Assembly: GCA_017614095.1 (NCBI GenBank)
Contig: JAGACN010000168.1
Coordinates: 1 to 6,239 of the forward strand
From: Clostridia bacterium
Lineage (GTDB): Bacteria > Bacillota_A > Clostridia > Oscillospirales > CAG-382
Direction of reading: 5' to 3'
DNA length: 6,239 nt
Made by a program: the position numbers and the translations under genes. Position 1 is the first letter of the stretch. Each line of letters begins with the position of its first letter. This document shows positions 6,239-6,239 of the stretch, piece by piece. Below the pieces are notes generated by a model. The model saw only the letters and a program-made list of their open reading frames with translations, did not search any database and was not told the DNA's origin.

Positions 6239-6239
6239 A

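Overview
The window holds four genes, all reading on the minus strand, so the transcribed order runs from high to low coordinates. It suggests a moderately GC-rich Firmicutes-type bacterium. The reasons are a TM287/TM288-like (YheI/YheH, BmrC/BmrD type) pair of half-transporters whose N-termini look clostridial or bacillar, a SEC-C-tailed protein and a DUF7309/DUF6930-like protein of kinds I associate with Firmicutes, and strong AGGAG-type ribosome binding sites. TGA is a normal stop here (both ABC genes end with it) and Trp is TGG, so the standard bacterial code applies. The species cannot be named from this sequence.

Layout in order of transcription. (1) 6238-5144: an open frame running off the right edge. 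It encodes a SEC-C zinc-motif protein with C-terminal CPCGSGKKYKKCC. Its first 22 or so visible codons do not belong to that family. They are the start of a sugar-phosphate nucleotidyltransferase (LAAGYATRLYPLT...PKPL) joined in frame. This is either a real fusion or rearrangement, or a chimeric join near a contig end. A good internal start with its own Shine-Dalgarno lies at 6130. (2) 5089-3782: a 435-residue cytoplasmic protein starting at GTG and resembling DUF7309 plus DUF6930, with a Lys-rich linker and a helical tail. Its leader shares the ten bases GGAGAAACGA with the leader of the 6130 start. (3) 3690-1936 and (4) 1939-131: the two half-transporters of a heterodimeric ABC exporter, overlapping by ATGA and so probably translationally coupled.

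The exporter is asymmetric in a self-consistent way. The upstream subunit carries the non-catalytic Walker B and switch residues (Asp504, Gln535) and a normal signature (FSGGQ). The downstream subunit carries the catalytic Glu522 and His553 and a degenerate signature (LSEGQ). Together they would make one active and one degenerate ATP site.

The 91-base gap between genes 2 and 3 has no recognisable promoter or terminator. It does hold a nine-pair hairpin whose 3' foot touches the Shine-Dalgarno of the ABC operon, plus upstream segments that could compete for one of its arms. The AT-rich left end (about 1-90) lies downstream of the ABC genes and contains an 8-bp inverted repeat but no convincing terminator. 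No promoter, RNA gene, mobile element or CRISPR array was seen. Apart from the chimeric frame at the right edge and the possible RNA switch at 3691-3781, the window looks like ordinary chromosomal sequence.
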